From: Diphasiastrum complanatum | Taxonomy: Eukaryota; Streptophyta; Lycopodiopsida; Lycopodiales; Lycopodiaceae | Assembly (NCBI GenBank): GCA_029204225.1 | Contig: CM055101.1 | Coordinates: forward strand, 59,688,094-59,752,093 | Length of the DNA stretch: 64,000 nucleotides | Reading direction: 5' to 3' | Shown: positions 29,601-41,600 of the stretch, piece by piece | How positions within the stretch are numbered: position 1 is the stretch's first letter | Layout of the letters: each line of letters opens with the position of its first letter | Translations under genes and position numbers: made by a program | Notes under the pieces: generated by a model | Told to the model about the DNA's origin: nothing | The model's input: the letters and a program-made list of their open reading frames with translations, nothing else | The model's database searches: none

Positions 29601-32600
29601 CTTCACTTGAGGATGTAGCAACGGTGGGCTGCTTCTTGCTTAACCAAGAAACTGTAGAATTTCCAATGAAAAAGCAATGACCACTAGTAGAGCGTCTAGT
29701 GTCTTGATCTCCACCCCAATCCGAGTCACAAAAACCAGCCAAACATGCATCATCACTAGAAGGATAAAACAGACCAAGTGTTTTACTTCCTTGAAGATAT
29801 CGAAGGATCCTCTTCAATGCTTTCCAATGTCATGTCAACGGAGCACGCATGAATTGACTCATGAGGGAAACACTATAAGATATGTCCGGTCTTGAGTTGC
29901 ATAAGTAAATGAGACTTCCAACCGCTTGACAATATAGTGTAGTATCAAATGGTTCACCACCACTTTGATTACTCAACTTCAGGCCCGTCTCAATTGGTGT
30001 AGCAACCGGCTTGCAATCTTCCATTTTGAAACGCTTCAAAATCTGCTTAATGTACCGCTGTTGGGTAATGAAGATTCCAGCCTTTCCTTGCAAAAACTCA
30101 AGACCAAGGTAGAAATGCAATTGGCCTAAATCTGATGTATCATAAACTGAAGCAAGATCAGATTTTAAGGCTGCAATATATTGTTCATTACTACCCGTAA
30201 TGATAATATCATCAACATATAGCAAAATGATGATGATAAACTCAGATGTATGCATGACATAAAGCGTAGATTCACTAGGACTGTTAGAAACCCCACGATC
30301 ACAAAAGTATGTGTGTATCTTTGATACCACATCCTTGGGGCTTGTTTTAGTCCATAGAGAGCCTTCTTGAAAAGACACTTTGTCTTCTTGACCTGCAACC
30401 AAAAAACCAGTAGGTTGCTGAAGGTAAACTTCCTCATTAAGATCACCATTGAGGAAGGCTGTCTTTATGTCAAGTTGGTGCATACGCCAACCATGATGGG
30501 CAGCCAAAGCAGTGACTATCCTTACGGTAGTTATTCGTGCGGTAGGTGCAAAAGTTTCCTCATAATCAATGCCCTCCTTTTGCGCATAACCTTTGGCAAC
30601 AAGTCTTGCCTTGTACCTTTCAACAGTACCATCGGACTTGTACTTGATCTTATAAACCCATTTACAGCCAATTGCTTTCTTTCTATGTGGAAGATCAACA
30701 AGAACACATGTTTGGTTCTTTATGAGTGAGTCATACTCCTCTTTCATCGCGTCTGTCATGCCCATGACTGGTCTCGGGTAGCGTGTCCACGCTAGGGACC
30801 GGTAGACCAACAACCCGTAAGTTAATTGTGACTATAAGAGAATTGGGGCCCTTATGTGTACATGGTCATAATTAATGGTTGTAGGCCTAAACACATGGTG
30901 GTGGAGTTGGTATGGGTCTATCAGTGAGTCATTAGGGAACTGGATGACGTGGCCCCGATAGGCTGCAGAGGTGTCCAGTGAGGTGTCACAGTGCACTACT
31001 AGTGGTGCATGGGCCTTGGAGGGTATAAGTATACCTGTTGGGCTCTCACTAGTGTATGCTTGATTTGTGACGATATTCTAATCTATAGCAGAACACTCAA
31101 AGAGCATGCTAAGCATCTCCGTACTGTCTTACGTATCTTAAGACAAGAGAAGCTTTATGCGAAAGAATCAAAGTGCGAATTCTTTAAGAAGGAACTTCTT
31201 TACCTAGGTCATAAGATCACCTCCTTTGGGATCAAGATTGACGAGGAAAAGGTGAAGACGGTAGTGGAATGGCCAATTCCTAAAACGGTGCGTGAACTTA
31301 AATCATTCTTAGGTTTCACTGTGTTTTTCCGTAGATTTGCAGAGGAGTACTCGAAGATTGCTGCACCTCTCAACAATATGTTGAAAGGAGTGAAAAGTCG
31401 CAAAGGTAGGCCAAGTCCTCCTATCAGATGGAATGAGAAATTAGATGAGAGTTTTCGCAAACTCAAGCTTCTAATTGACTCAGCTCCAGTTTTGAGAATA
31501 GCGGATCCGGATTTGTCGTTCGTCATTAACACTGACGCGAGTGATACGGCTATTGGAGCTGTTCTCTTACAGGAGGGTCAGCCCGTTGCCTTTGAAAGTA
31601 AGAAACTAACCGATGCACAAGTTAGGTACACCACTTAGGAAAAAGAGCTTTTTGTTGTGATCCATGCTTTGAAATCATGGAGGCATTACCTGTACGGTAA
31701 TAAATTCGTGGTTAATACGGATCATCAACCTTTAAAGTATTTTTGTAATCAGAATGATTTGCGAGGTCGTAAGGCCAGATGGGCAGAACTCATGCAAGAA
31801 TTTGACTTTGAAGTGCGGTATATCAGGGGCTCATCTAATCAGGTGGCTGATGCACTTAGTCGAATTGGTGAAGTGAACGAACTTTCCTTCACTGAGATCA
31901 GTACAGACTTTTATCTCTCCCTGAGAGGTCTTTATGAGAAAGACCCACATTTTGGACCAATCTGGAATAGGGTTCTAGCAGTTTCATCAAGCGGGACTGA
32001 TGATCATGGTGATCAGTCTGGGGGGAAGATATAAAGGGTACTGATGACTTCTCTATCCGTAATGGACTTTTCTTCAGGAAAGGGAAGGTTTGTGTGCCTG
32101 ATGTGGATGTTGTTAAGAATAAAATTCTTTATGAATGTCATGACTCACCATGCGCAGGACATCCCGGCATACATCGTACATTGGATTTGGTACGAAGGGA
32201 TTTTTATTGGCCAAAACTCAAGCCCTTTGTAGAATCTTATGTGGTCAAGTGTGACCAATGCCAGTTGAATAAAGCTGAACACCATAAGGCGGGCGATTTG
32301 TTGCATCCACTGGATATCCCTGATAAGCGATGGGATAGTATTTCCATGGATTTCGTGGTTGGGTTACCGCGGACGAATAAACAGCATGATGCAATTTGGG
32401 TTGTGGTCAACCGTCTTACCAAATTGGCTACGTTTATTCCGGTAAAGACCACCGCGAAGGCTTCTGATTTAGCTCAGATATTTGTAGAGCGTCTGTTAGG
32501 CTTTACGGATTACCGAGTGATATTGTGAGCGATCGCGATCCGAAGTTCACCGGTCACTTTTGGTCGGCCGTATTTGCTAAACTAGAGCCGACACTGAGCT

Positions 32601-35600
32601 TGGGTTCTTCTGATCATCCTGAGACGGATGGGCAGACGGAAAGAACAAATCAGACGATGGAACAAATGCTTTGGGCATATGTTTCCAGACGGCAATCTGA
32701 TTGGGAAAAGTACCTTCCATTGATCGAGTTTGCCTATAATAGTAGTAAGCATTCGGCTACCGGTTATAGCCCGTTTATGCTTATGTACGGTTTTGAGCCT
32801 AGATCACCCATTGCGGTTGAGACTCGGACGATCAAGTTTCAGAAAGTAGCGGATTTCCTACACGATATGCAGGAAATGCTACGAATTGCACGTGAAAATG
32901 TCCAGAGTGACCAAGATAGGGACACACATTATGCAAATCTGAAAAGATCACCGAGAGACTTCCAAGTGGGAGATTGGGTATATTTGAGAATCCCGGAGAA
33001 TTCAAGTGTAATGCGTACCGGCAAGCATTATAAGTTGTCCCCTAGATATAGAGGACCGTTTAAGATCTTGAAAAAGATCGGATCCTCAGCTTACCAATTG
33101 GAACTCCCGGATGGATCGCAAGTGCATCCCGTATTTCACATTAGTCGTCTCAAAAAGAGTCTACGTGAAGGAGAGCATCTTGGATCTGGAGATCAGTTGG
33201 ACCTGTTGGATGAACCATCGAGTGTATCTCGTCTTGAACCCGAAAATATATTGAATACAAGAACTAAACGACTGAGAAATCGTATAGTTACCGAGCATCT
33301 GGTTTGATGGAGGGGATGTACAGACGATGACGATTCCTGGGAACAGGAAGGAAGCTTAAGGAGGAACTTTCCCAGTTTTAAGTTCTGAGGACAGAATTTG
33401 AATAAGGGAGGAAGAATGTCATGCCCATGACTGGTCTCGGGTAGCCGGTAGACCAACAACCCATAAGTTAATTGTGACTATAAGGGAATTGGGGCCCTTA
33501 TGTGTACATGGTCATAATTAATGGTTGTAGGCCTAAACACATGGTGGTGGAGTTGGTATGGGTCTATCAGTGAGTCATTAGGGAACTGGATGACTGGATG
33601 ACGTGGCCCCGATAGGCTGCAGAGGTGTCCAGTGAGGTGTCACAGTGCACTACTAGTGGTGCATGGGCCTTGGCGGGTATAAGTATACCTGTTGGGCTCT
33701 CACTAGCGTATGCTTCATTTGTGATGAGTAGCTACATGCTACTGATGTGACTCCTCTTTCCATGACTCTGATTGATCCATAGCTTGGGGGCTAGATCCGT
33801 ACGATCTAGGTTTGGTTGGGTTGGTTTAACCTCCACCGGTTCCCATGTGTGGTTGCTTTGTATGGTATGCTTAGGCTAGAATCCTGTGTTGAGGACTTTA
33901 TAGCGTCCTCCCAACATTTTACTCCTCTGGCCTGCTCATAAAAAACAGGTTCTATTGCACTAGCCTCAATAGATGTAAGAGCAAAATCAGAAAAATCAGC
34001 AAATTCTACTGATTTAGATGAGGCACGAGTCTTCCCTTCATAGAAGCGGTTCACTTTGCTGTCCTGCAAAGTCTGCAACAGCCATTTAGGGACTGGTTTA
34101 GGCTGACCAACAGCCTTACTTCGATCAACGCTTTGCTGTCCAAAGTGATCTGAACTGTCAACACTTTGCTCTCCAAAGTGCTCTGAAATTGGACTATGCT
34201 GTCCAAAGTTTTCAACAGACCGTTCCTCTTCATAAATCTGCTCCTCTTGATGAATTATGGGCTGTTCGCTTGAAGAACCAGTGGGCTGTCCATTAGAGGA
34301 TGATGGCAGTCCCTCCTCTTCAACATTAGATGGTGATACCAAATCTAGAAACACATACCAAACTTCATAAGGAGTCAAAATCTTCAAGGCTTTAGTCGGA
34401 CACCGATTACTATTGTATGTCGTCGTAATAACCGCTTCAGCCCAAAACTTGTGGGGAACGCCCTTTGCCTTAAGCATGCAACGAGCCATCTCCATGATTG
34501 TGTTATTTTTCCTCTCGGCAACACCATTTTGTTGCGGTGTGTAAGGTGTAGTCATTTGATGTAGAATGCCTTTGCTTTGAAGAAACGTGCCAAACGTACT
34601 TTTAATGTATTCCCCTCCTCGGTCGGTACGTAGTATCTTCAAAGTATGCCCAAATTGATTTTCTATCATAGCTAGAAAATCTTTGAAGCGTTGAAAAACT
34701 TCAGATTTTGCCTTCATAGGAAAGCTCCCTGTAAACCTTGAAAAATCATCAATAAAAGTAACGAAGTACTTGCATTTACCAATGGATTCGGTCCTCATTG
34801 GACCACATACATCACTATGAATTAAGGCAAACTTATCACAAACTTTGATAGTCCCATCAATAGGACAAGGCTTCCGTTGAAACTTACCAAGTATGCATCC
34901 TTCGCATACATGTCCTTCGGGATGCTCCATATTGGAATGTCTTCCACCATGTTGAATTTCTTCAACATATTCAAACTTCCAAAATTGAGGTGCCCGTACC
35001 TCGCATGCCATAGTTTAGCCAACTCCAATGCATGTGAATTAGTAGCAACAAGACCAAAGGATGTCAAAGCTTTAGATTCATAAATATCCAACAAAAACAA
35101 ACCTCCTCGCAATGTTCCCTAAGCAACAATTAAAAGTGATCTCTTTGGGTCTTTTATAAGACATTTGTCTTCTTTAAATTCTACAATCAATCCTTGATTC
35201 ATGATTGTAGAGACCGAAATGAGATTTTTCTTAATCTTAGGAACATAAAGTACATTTCGAATGTACTTTTCTTCTCCATTGGGAAGAATGAGGGGTATAG
35301 ATCCAATGCCTTCAATTGGATAGGAGGTGTTGTCAACACCTTGAACCTTGCTTCCATCTTTGATTTTTATAAGCTTTGTGAAGACGTCTCTATGGTGAGT
35401 CATATGGCGTGTAGCTCTGCTATCAATCACCCAATCAATGGAAGAAAAAACAGCAACCTGCAAAGCTGAAGTAGTGTTGTTTTCAACTGAAAAACCAACA
35501 ACTCGAGAAGTGGTAGAAATCTCATTTTGATTAGAAATGAGATTGTTAGTGACAAAAGCAAAATCACCATTAAAAGAATCATCCTCCTTTTGATGTTCTA

Positions 35601-38600
35601 ATGAAATCATGGCTGTATTTGTATCAATACCTTTCTCTTTATCCTTAGTAAGCTTCTTCCTACATTGCTTTATGTGGTGCCTAAACTTTTTACAATAATG
35701 GCACTTACCCTTCTTTTTGGATCCTTGACCTTGGCCTTCCTTGGATTTTTTATCCTTGGAAGAAGAAGGCTTACCTTTCCACTTGCCCTTGCCTTTGCCT
35801 TTGGTGAAGAAGGCTTGATCTTCTTGTTCACCAAAATTAATCCTTGTTTGCTCTTCTTGGAGAAGTAAGCCAACAAGCTCTTCAAAGGAGATTTGTTGTC
35901 CCCTAAGAGATATGCTTAAAGTAGACACAAATGGAAGATAGGAATGAGAACCTATAGATTCAGATTAAGGAGACTAAAGAAAGAGATCAATATCATCAAC
36001 TGAATAACAAATGACACAGTTTCCCTACTTATAGCCAAGAGGAAGCCCTAAAAGGAAATTTCCGGTGGCTAGGGCCCAACTAGGAGAGATAATAGTGCGC
36101 CCTCCAAGGAGGCGCCCACTCTCCAGTCATATGTCCAAATGGCCTAATAATGAATAATAAGGCCAAAGGCCAACCATATAGTCTAAGTGTCACTAATGAG
36201 TAAAAAAGGGCCCAAGTCCTGCTTAGGCATAAAGTAAAGTAAATGTAAATGGACGCGGCGAATGTAATGAGCCAAGTCCAAAACTCTCCCCGACACAAAA
36301 AAAAATACCCAACTGCCGAAAAGAAACTGATCAAACAGCAGCAAGCCCTGGTGCATCAACAACTAGAGCAGCATCTGATGTAGAGGAATCAACAAGTGCA
36401 GCAAGAGCACGATCCTGATCCGCAAGTGATGGTGTATGATAAAAGACATCAATAGGCTCCCATGTGACCTCCTCAACAAGACGACCATCCAACTGGACCA
36501 AAAACTGAATCTGCCGGCAACATCGACTATGGTGAAGGCGAACCTGGTGAATGGCACTTGGTAAGAAAGGGAACAGCTCAGGATCAACATCATGGCGAAG
36601 AAGGGAACATCTTGGCCGCGTCATCTGAAAACAAGCAATATGGAACAACAAGGAATGCCAAGGAACCAGAAGAAGATCAAGCAGCAACCAGGAATGCCAA
36701 GGTATCCGTAATGCCCAAGGTAGTAGAGGATCAGCCCAAAAGATAGGGACATCATACCAAGGTATCCAAAAAGCCCGAGAAGGTAAGAACTGCATCAGCA
36801 ACAGGAAGCCAATAAGGAAATTGGAAAAGAGATGGACACTCATCGCGAATAGCTGCATCATACACGTAACCATCAACCATATATGCAAACTCAATGATAT
36901 AGGTGCCCCAAGAAAAGATAGCAGCATCGGAAGACCAGCACCAAGGAGTAGGAACATAAGCAGGATGACAGGCACGCTGTAATAGCATGGAAAAGCAAGC
37001 GATATGCCAGGAAACATGGATCATAAAGAGATCATCTTGACAAAGGATAGCTAAAATGGAGAAATGTGCACCAGCATGGTCAAAAGCCCAAGGTATCCAT
37101 AAGGCCCATGAATGAGAAGTAGCAATGGCACACGGTACCTTCAAGGCCCCTATGAGCAGCATGCTAAAAGCTCCAGAAGGTCCAAGAAATCGATGCATCA
37201 TCTAAAAAGACATGATGCATAAAAACAATAGCAACAAATCTAGAAATAGTAGAGGCCTCAACTGAAAAACTGTAGCCAAAAAACTCATCCAAAAAGACCT
37301 TATATGAACATACCAATCCATTATAGGATACACCGAAAACGGATGGAGAATCGGATGACCCATCGGAACTGGCCGCAAGTGTAATCCCAAAGTACACACC
37401 AGGCGCACAAGTGAGGAATAGAAGAAATGCACTTGAACGAGGAACAGGATCCCCAACATCAGTAGCAAGCATCAAATCAATATCCATGTGTAACTGGGAA
37501 TGAGTATCAAAGCACATATGAGCAATACTGAAGTATATGGCGGCAACATCCCCAAAAACTATCCAAAAGAGGAGAAAGAACTCTCTCAAGGTACTCTGAT
37601 GGTCTCGGAAAACCAGAACAACTTGGCAACTCAGCATCGGAGACCAAGCGATATGGAGCAACCTGAACTGACGGGGAATCTAAAGATCGCCTGGACAAAC
37701 AGTAGCTGGAACGGAGGCAATAACCCAAGCCATCAAGATATGCCAAGCCTGACAATGAGCAACAATCCAAAGAACATATAGAGAGCCACATGCATAATCA
37801 TAGAGATATCCGCACCATAGGCGATCAGTAATATGGAAAAACCAACACCAATCAATAGGTCCAAATGGAAACCAAGCTATACGTAATAACCAGGAATGCC
37901 ATATATCCATAGCATCGGCAAGGGCTGCAACAAACCTATATGTAGAAACACAAGGAGACCGAAGGATGCCCGTATACTCATCTAGAAAGATCCCAACATA
38001 TAAATACCCTAGATAAGTGATAGTGACCATCTGGCAAATATCCTCGGATGGAAAATGTGTAACGGTAAGGGCCAAAGGCGCATGAATCATGTAAGGAACC
38101 GTAGAAATATCATGAGGCGGTTCACAAACCTCAAGCAAAGATCCATGGAGTAAAGCGAAAGAAGATACAACCTGATCACCAATAGCAAGGAAACCATCAA
38201 ACGTGGACCCGTGAAGAACCCCATAGAAATCAGCAGGAACATCGGCCATAACGGACTCAAGAGATGGAGATATAGAGACCAATGGAGAAGATACGCACCA
38301 ACCACCGAACCAGGAGGGCTATCTGAGGTACGCGCAAAAGCGATAGTAGAAATCCCACCAAGGTATACGGCCTGAATATCAATGAAACCAGGAATGACCA
38401 CTGAATACAATATCTGTGAATCAAGGCATATAGGCACAAGGCACACAGCAACAACCTGTAAGTCCAGAGCAGCATCAACCTGAGGAAGAGGACCCACGGA
38501 TGGTGAAAGTGAAGCAGCAACTGATGTACTCTGAATAGAAAGAAGAGCTGCATCCTGAGCCTTCGGCAGGCTACGCATAAACTGCTTCTCGGTAACCAAC

Positions 38601-41600
38601 TAATAGTCACCCTGGGAATCAATACCAGCAAGTGAATGATGCTGACCAGCATGAGTAAAGGAAAGTGTCTGCTGAGAGAGATCCACAGCAATAGTACCAA
38701 GTGAAGAGAACCAATCTGCACCAAAAATAATATCATAGTGCTTCAGAGAAATGATGTAGAAATCTGCCTGACCAGAAAAATCACCAATGCGATAATCCAA
38801 GCCCTGAATCATTTGAGAACTGGGAAAAGAATGCAAACGAGCAACCTCAACATTGGTGGAAATGTAACTGCTAACAAATGAATGTGCACTGCCTGTATCC
38901 ACTAAAGCAATATACACTCACCCCGCATCTAGAATAATATGATCCACAAATGGAACAACATACGTAAGCATAATAACAGAAGCATCAACTGATAAGTTCT
39001 GGCCTAAATATGCATCTAGAAGAACCGCATACTCATCTAGACGGGTATCAGCAAAATCAGCTAGTGAGTATACAATAGGACCATCATGAAATGTATAACC
39101 GTATGCCATATGGAGATTTACTGGAGTAGCCAAAGCATCTGAAACCGTAGACCCATGAATAATATCAAAATAAGGAGCATTGGTGACAACATGCATGGCG
39201 CTCAGGAACACGAGTAGCATCAAAGTACTCAACAACAATATCAAAGCATGGAACAGCATCATCAATAGTATCATAGCATGCTATATCAGTATCAAGGACC
39301 ATATCAGCCGCAACCTGTATATGTGAATCAGCATCAGTAGGAACCTGTATATGTGACTCTGACTCACTATGGGATACAATGACGAGCTCAGGTAGATCAA
39401 TAACTATCTTAAGTAAATAAGGCAACTCGCTCAAACTGTGTGATATAGGATCCTGAAGGTCGGCGAATTCTGTATAAAAGCAAGGTCATTGGTCTGAGTG
39501 AGACTACGGAATGTATCGCGTTGGCAGTCGAGCCACTGAGGATCAATCATAGCATGACGGAGGTCACGACGAAAGGTATGCCATATATGGAGCCCTTCCT
39601 GATCAGGATCAGCTCGATAAACTTGTCACCACGTGCGGTGCGTCCATCTAAGTGTAAAGCAGCCAACTGGATCTTCTGAGGATCAGTCTTAGGGTAGATC
39701 TAAAAATATGTGTCAAGCTTAGCAAACCAATTCTCTAATAAGTTCCCGTCAGAGGAACTGGAATAGGTAGCAAGTTGTACCCTACCACGAAAGTCTCGAG
39801 CAAAATGTGGCTCAGGCACTGGGGGACGTGGAAAGAAACCAGGAGGTGGGTTAGGTGGAATGAACGGTCTACCAAGCTGACTAGCAGAAGAAGATGGAAA
39901 TCCAAATGGAGGGGGAGTCCCAAATGAAGGAAAGACACGAGCTTTTCCAGGACCATGAGACTGTAAAGAATCAATATGTGACTGCATAGTAGGAAAGCCG
40001 GTCATAACTATATCGAAGCGAAGAACGAGGCCAAAAAGGATTTCATCCATGCGCCAAAACTGATCGGATAAGTTTTCTTGAACAGTTTCACTTGGGGTAG
40101 GTGAATGTGCCATAATGATAGTGGAAGGAATAGACGAAAACTTGAGGGAGCGGACTCTTTTCGTCACCCCAAATTAGTCTATTAAAACCAATATTATCAC
40201 AATCAAGAAAGGGCAGCAATCAGCAAATGGAAAAAGTGAAAATGAAGGCTGTAAAAATGTGCTGGACAGCCAGGAGAGAAATGTCAAATTGGAATATCAA
40301 ACAGAGTCGGAATTCCGTGAAATGTGGTTGAGGATGGGCGCTGGAGAGCCTTTTGATAAACTGTGAAAAATGGCTGGAAACGGATAAAATAATAGGCGAA
40401 AGTGAGAAGTCGGAAGGGCTGGGGCAGCGATGAACAGGCTGCAGGATTTTGGCAATTTGAAATAGCAAACGATTACGGAATTGGGTGATTTTTGAATAGG
40501 AGGCTAAAGAGAGAGAGCGCTGAAGATCCAAGCTGAAAATGGGTGTTGTACAGCAGCTAGTAAGATCCACAAATGTCCTGCAACATGATGAAAAAATTGC
40601 TGAAAATGGTGATGAAGTAGGGCGCTGAACAGCCTCCAAACAATCAGCAAAATGGACAGCAAATCGGTGGAGAAATCCGTTGAAGATGGCAAGGTAGTAG
40701 GGCGTTGGGCAGTAGCTACCAAAATCCACACATAACCTGAGAAAAAAAAAATTGGAGAAAACCGCTGAAAATGGTGATGAAGTAGGGCGCTGGACAGCCT
40801 CCAATCAAGCCACGAAATGGGCAGCAAATCGGTGGAGAAAATCGATGAAAGTGACAAGGTAGTAGGGCGCTGGCCAGCCTCTACCAAATCTGGAAAAACG
40901 ATGGAAATCTGATGAAAAAATCGACGAAAGTGATGGGTTAGTAGGGCGCTGGACAGCCTCTACTAAATCTGAAAAAATGATGGAAATCTGATGAAGCTTC
41001 CGGTGGCTAGGGCCCAACTGGGAGGGATAATAGTGTGCCCTCCAAGAAGGCCCCCACTCTCCAATCATATGTCCAAATGGCCTAATAATGAATAATAAGG
41101 CCAAAGGCCAACCATATAGTCTAAGTGTCACTAATGGATAAAAAAGGGCCCAAGGGCTGCTTATGCATAAAGTAAAGTAAATGTAAATGGACACGACGAA
41201 TGTAATGAGCCAAGTCCATAACTAGTTACCCATAAACAACATTGTTAGTCCAGAGAAAATTATCTAACCTTCCATGTGTATCGTCCAAGGCGTTCAGGTA
41301 GCTACACTACCTTCCAAGGAATCACATGAAGTTGGGTTACAAGATTTAATGTCAAGAAATTCTCAAATATACTCTCAAAAAAAATCCAAACCCCATTAGG
41401 GCCATGACAAACTTACTTCCCCGATGCTCTATTTGGTGCATATTTTTGCAACTTCTTCACCACCTGTCAACTGGATTTTCTGTTACATTTGGGCAGCTTA
41501 CTTCATTACTTGGTTCTCCTGTCATGGTGATATTTTCCAACATTCACTTGCTTTGTGGCCTTTTTCCATTGTTGTTTGAGTGTTGATTGGAGCCTATATG

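Larger units (their letters stand above)
35945..41219 (-). mobile_element. Non-autonomous LTR element with gag, protease and chromodomain-like end but no RT/integrase
   Basis: The 3' LTR is 35945-36280 (336 bp, minus strand TGGACTTGGC...GGTTCTCA, with a TATAAGTAG box). A purine tract at 36281-36291 adjoins it. The 5' LTR (40998-41219) is cut at TTCCGGTGGC and lacks the last ~115 bp. The PBS is missing too. Between them, in minus order: tandem repeats, gag, retropepsin, about 2 kb of unrecognised coding-like sequence, and a chromodomain-like end. No RT, RNase H or integrase motif was found in any frame. No TSD matches (left flank AGGAA, right flank TAACT), and copia sequence does not resume on the right, so a rearrangement followed insertion. 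Confidence 0.8.

Noticed and set aside
36080-36334. 84-codon frame, also seen at 40,805-41,194
   Set aside because: Same frame in both LTRs of one element; it is LTR sequence and not a gene.
40220-40887. Two long minus-strand frames of 194 and 127 codons
   Set aside because: They read through the tandem repeats of the LTR-element leader in two frames. Repetition explains the openness.
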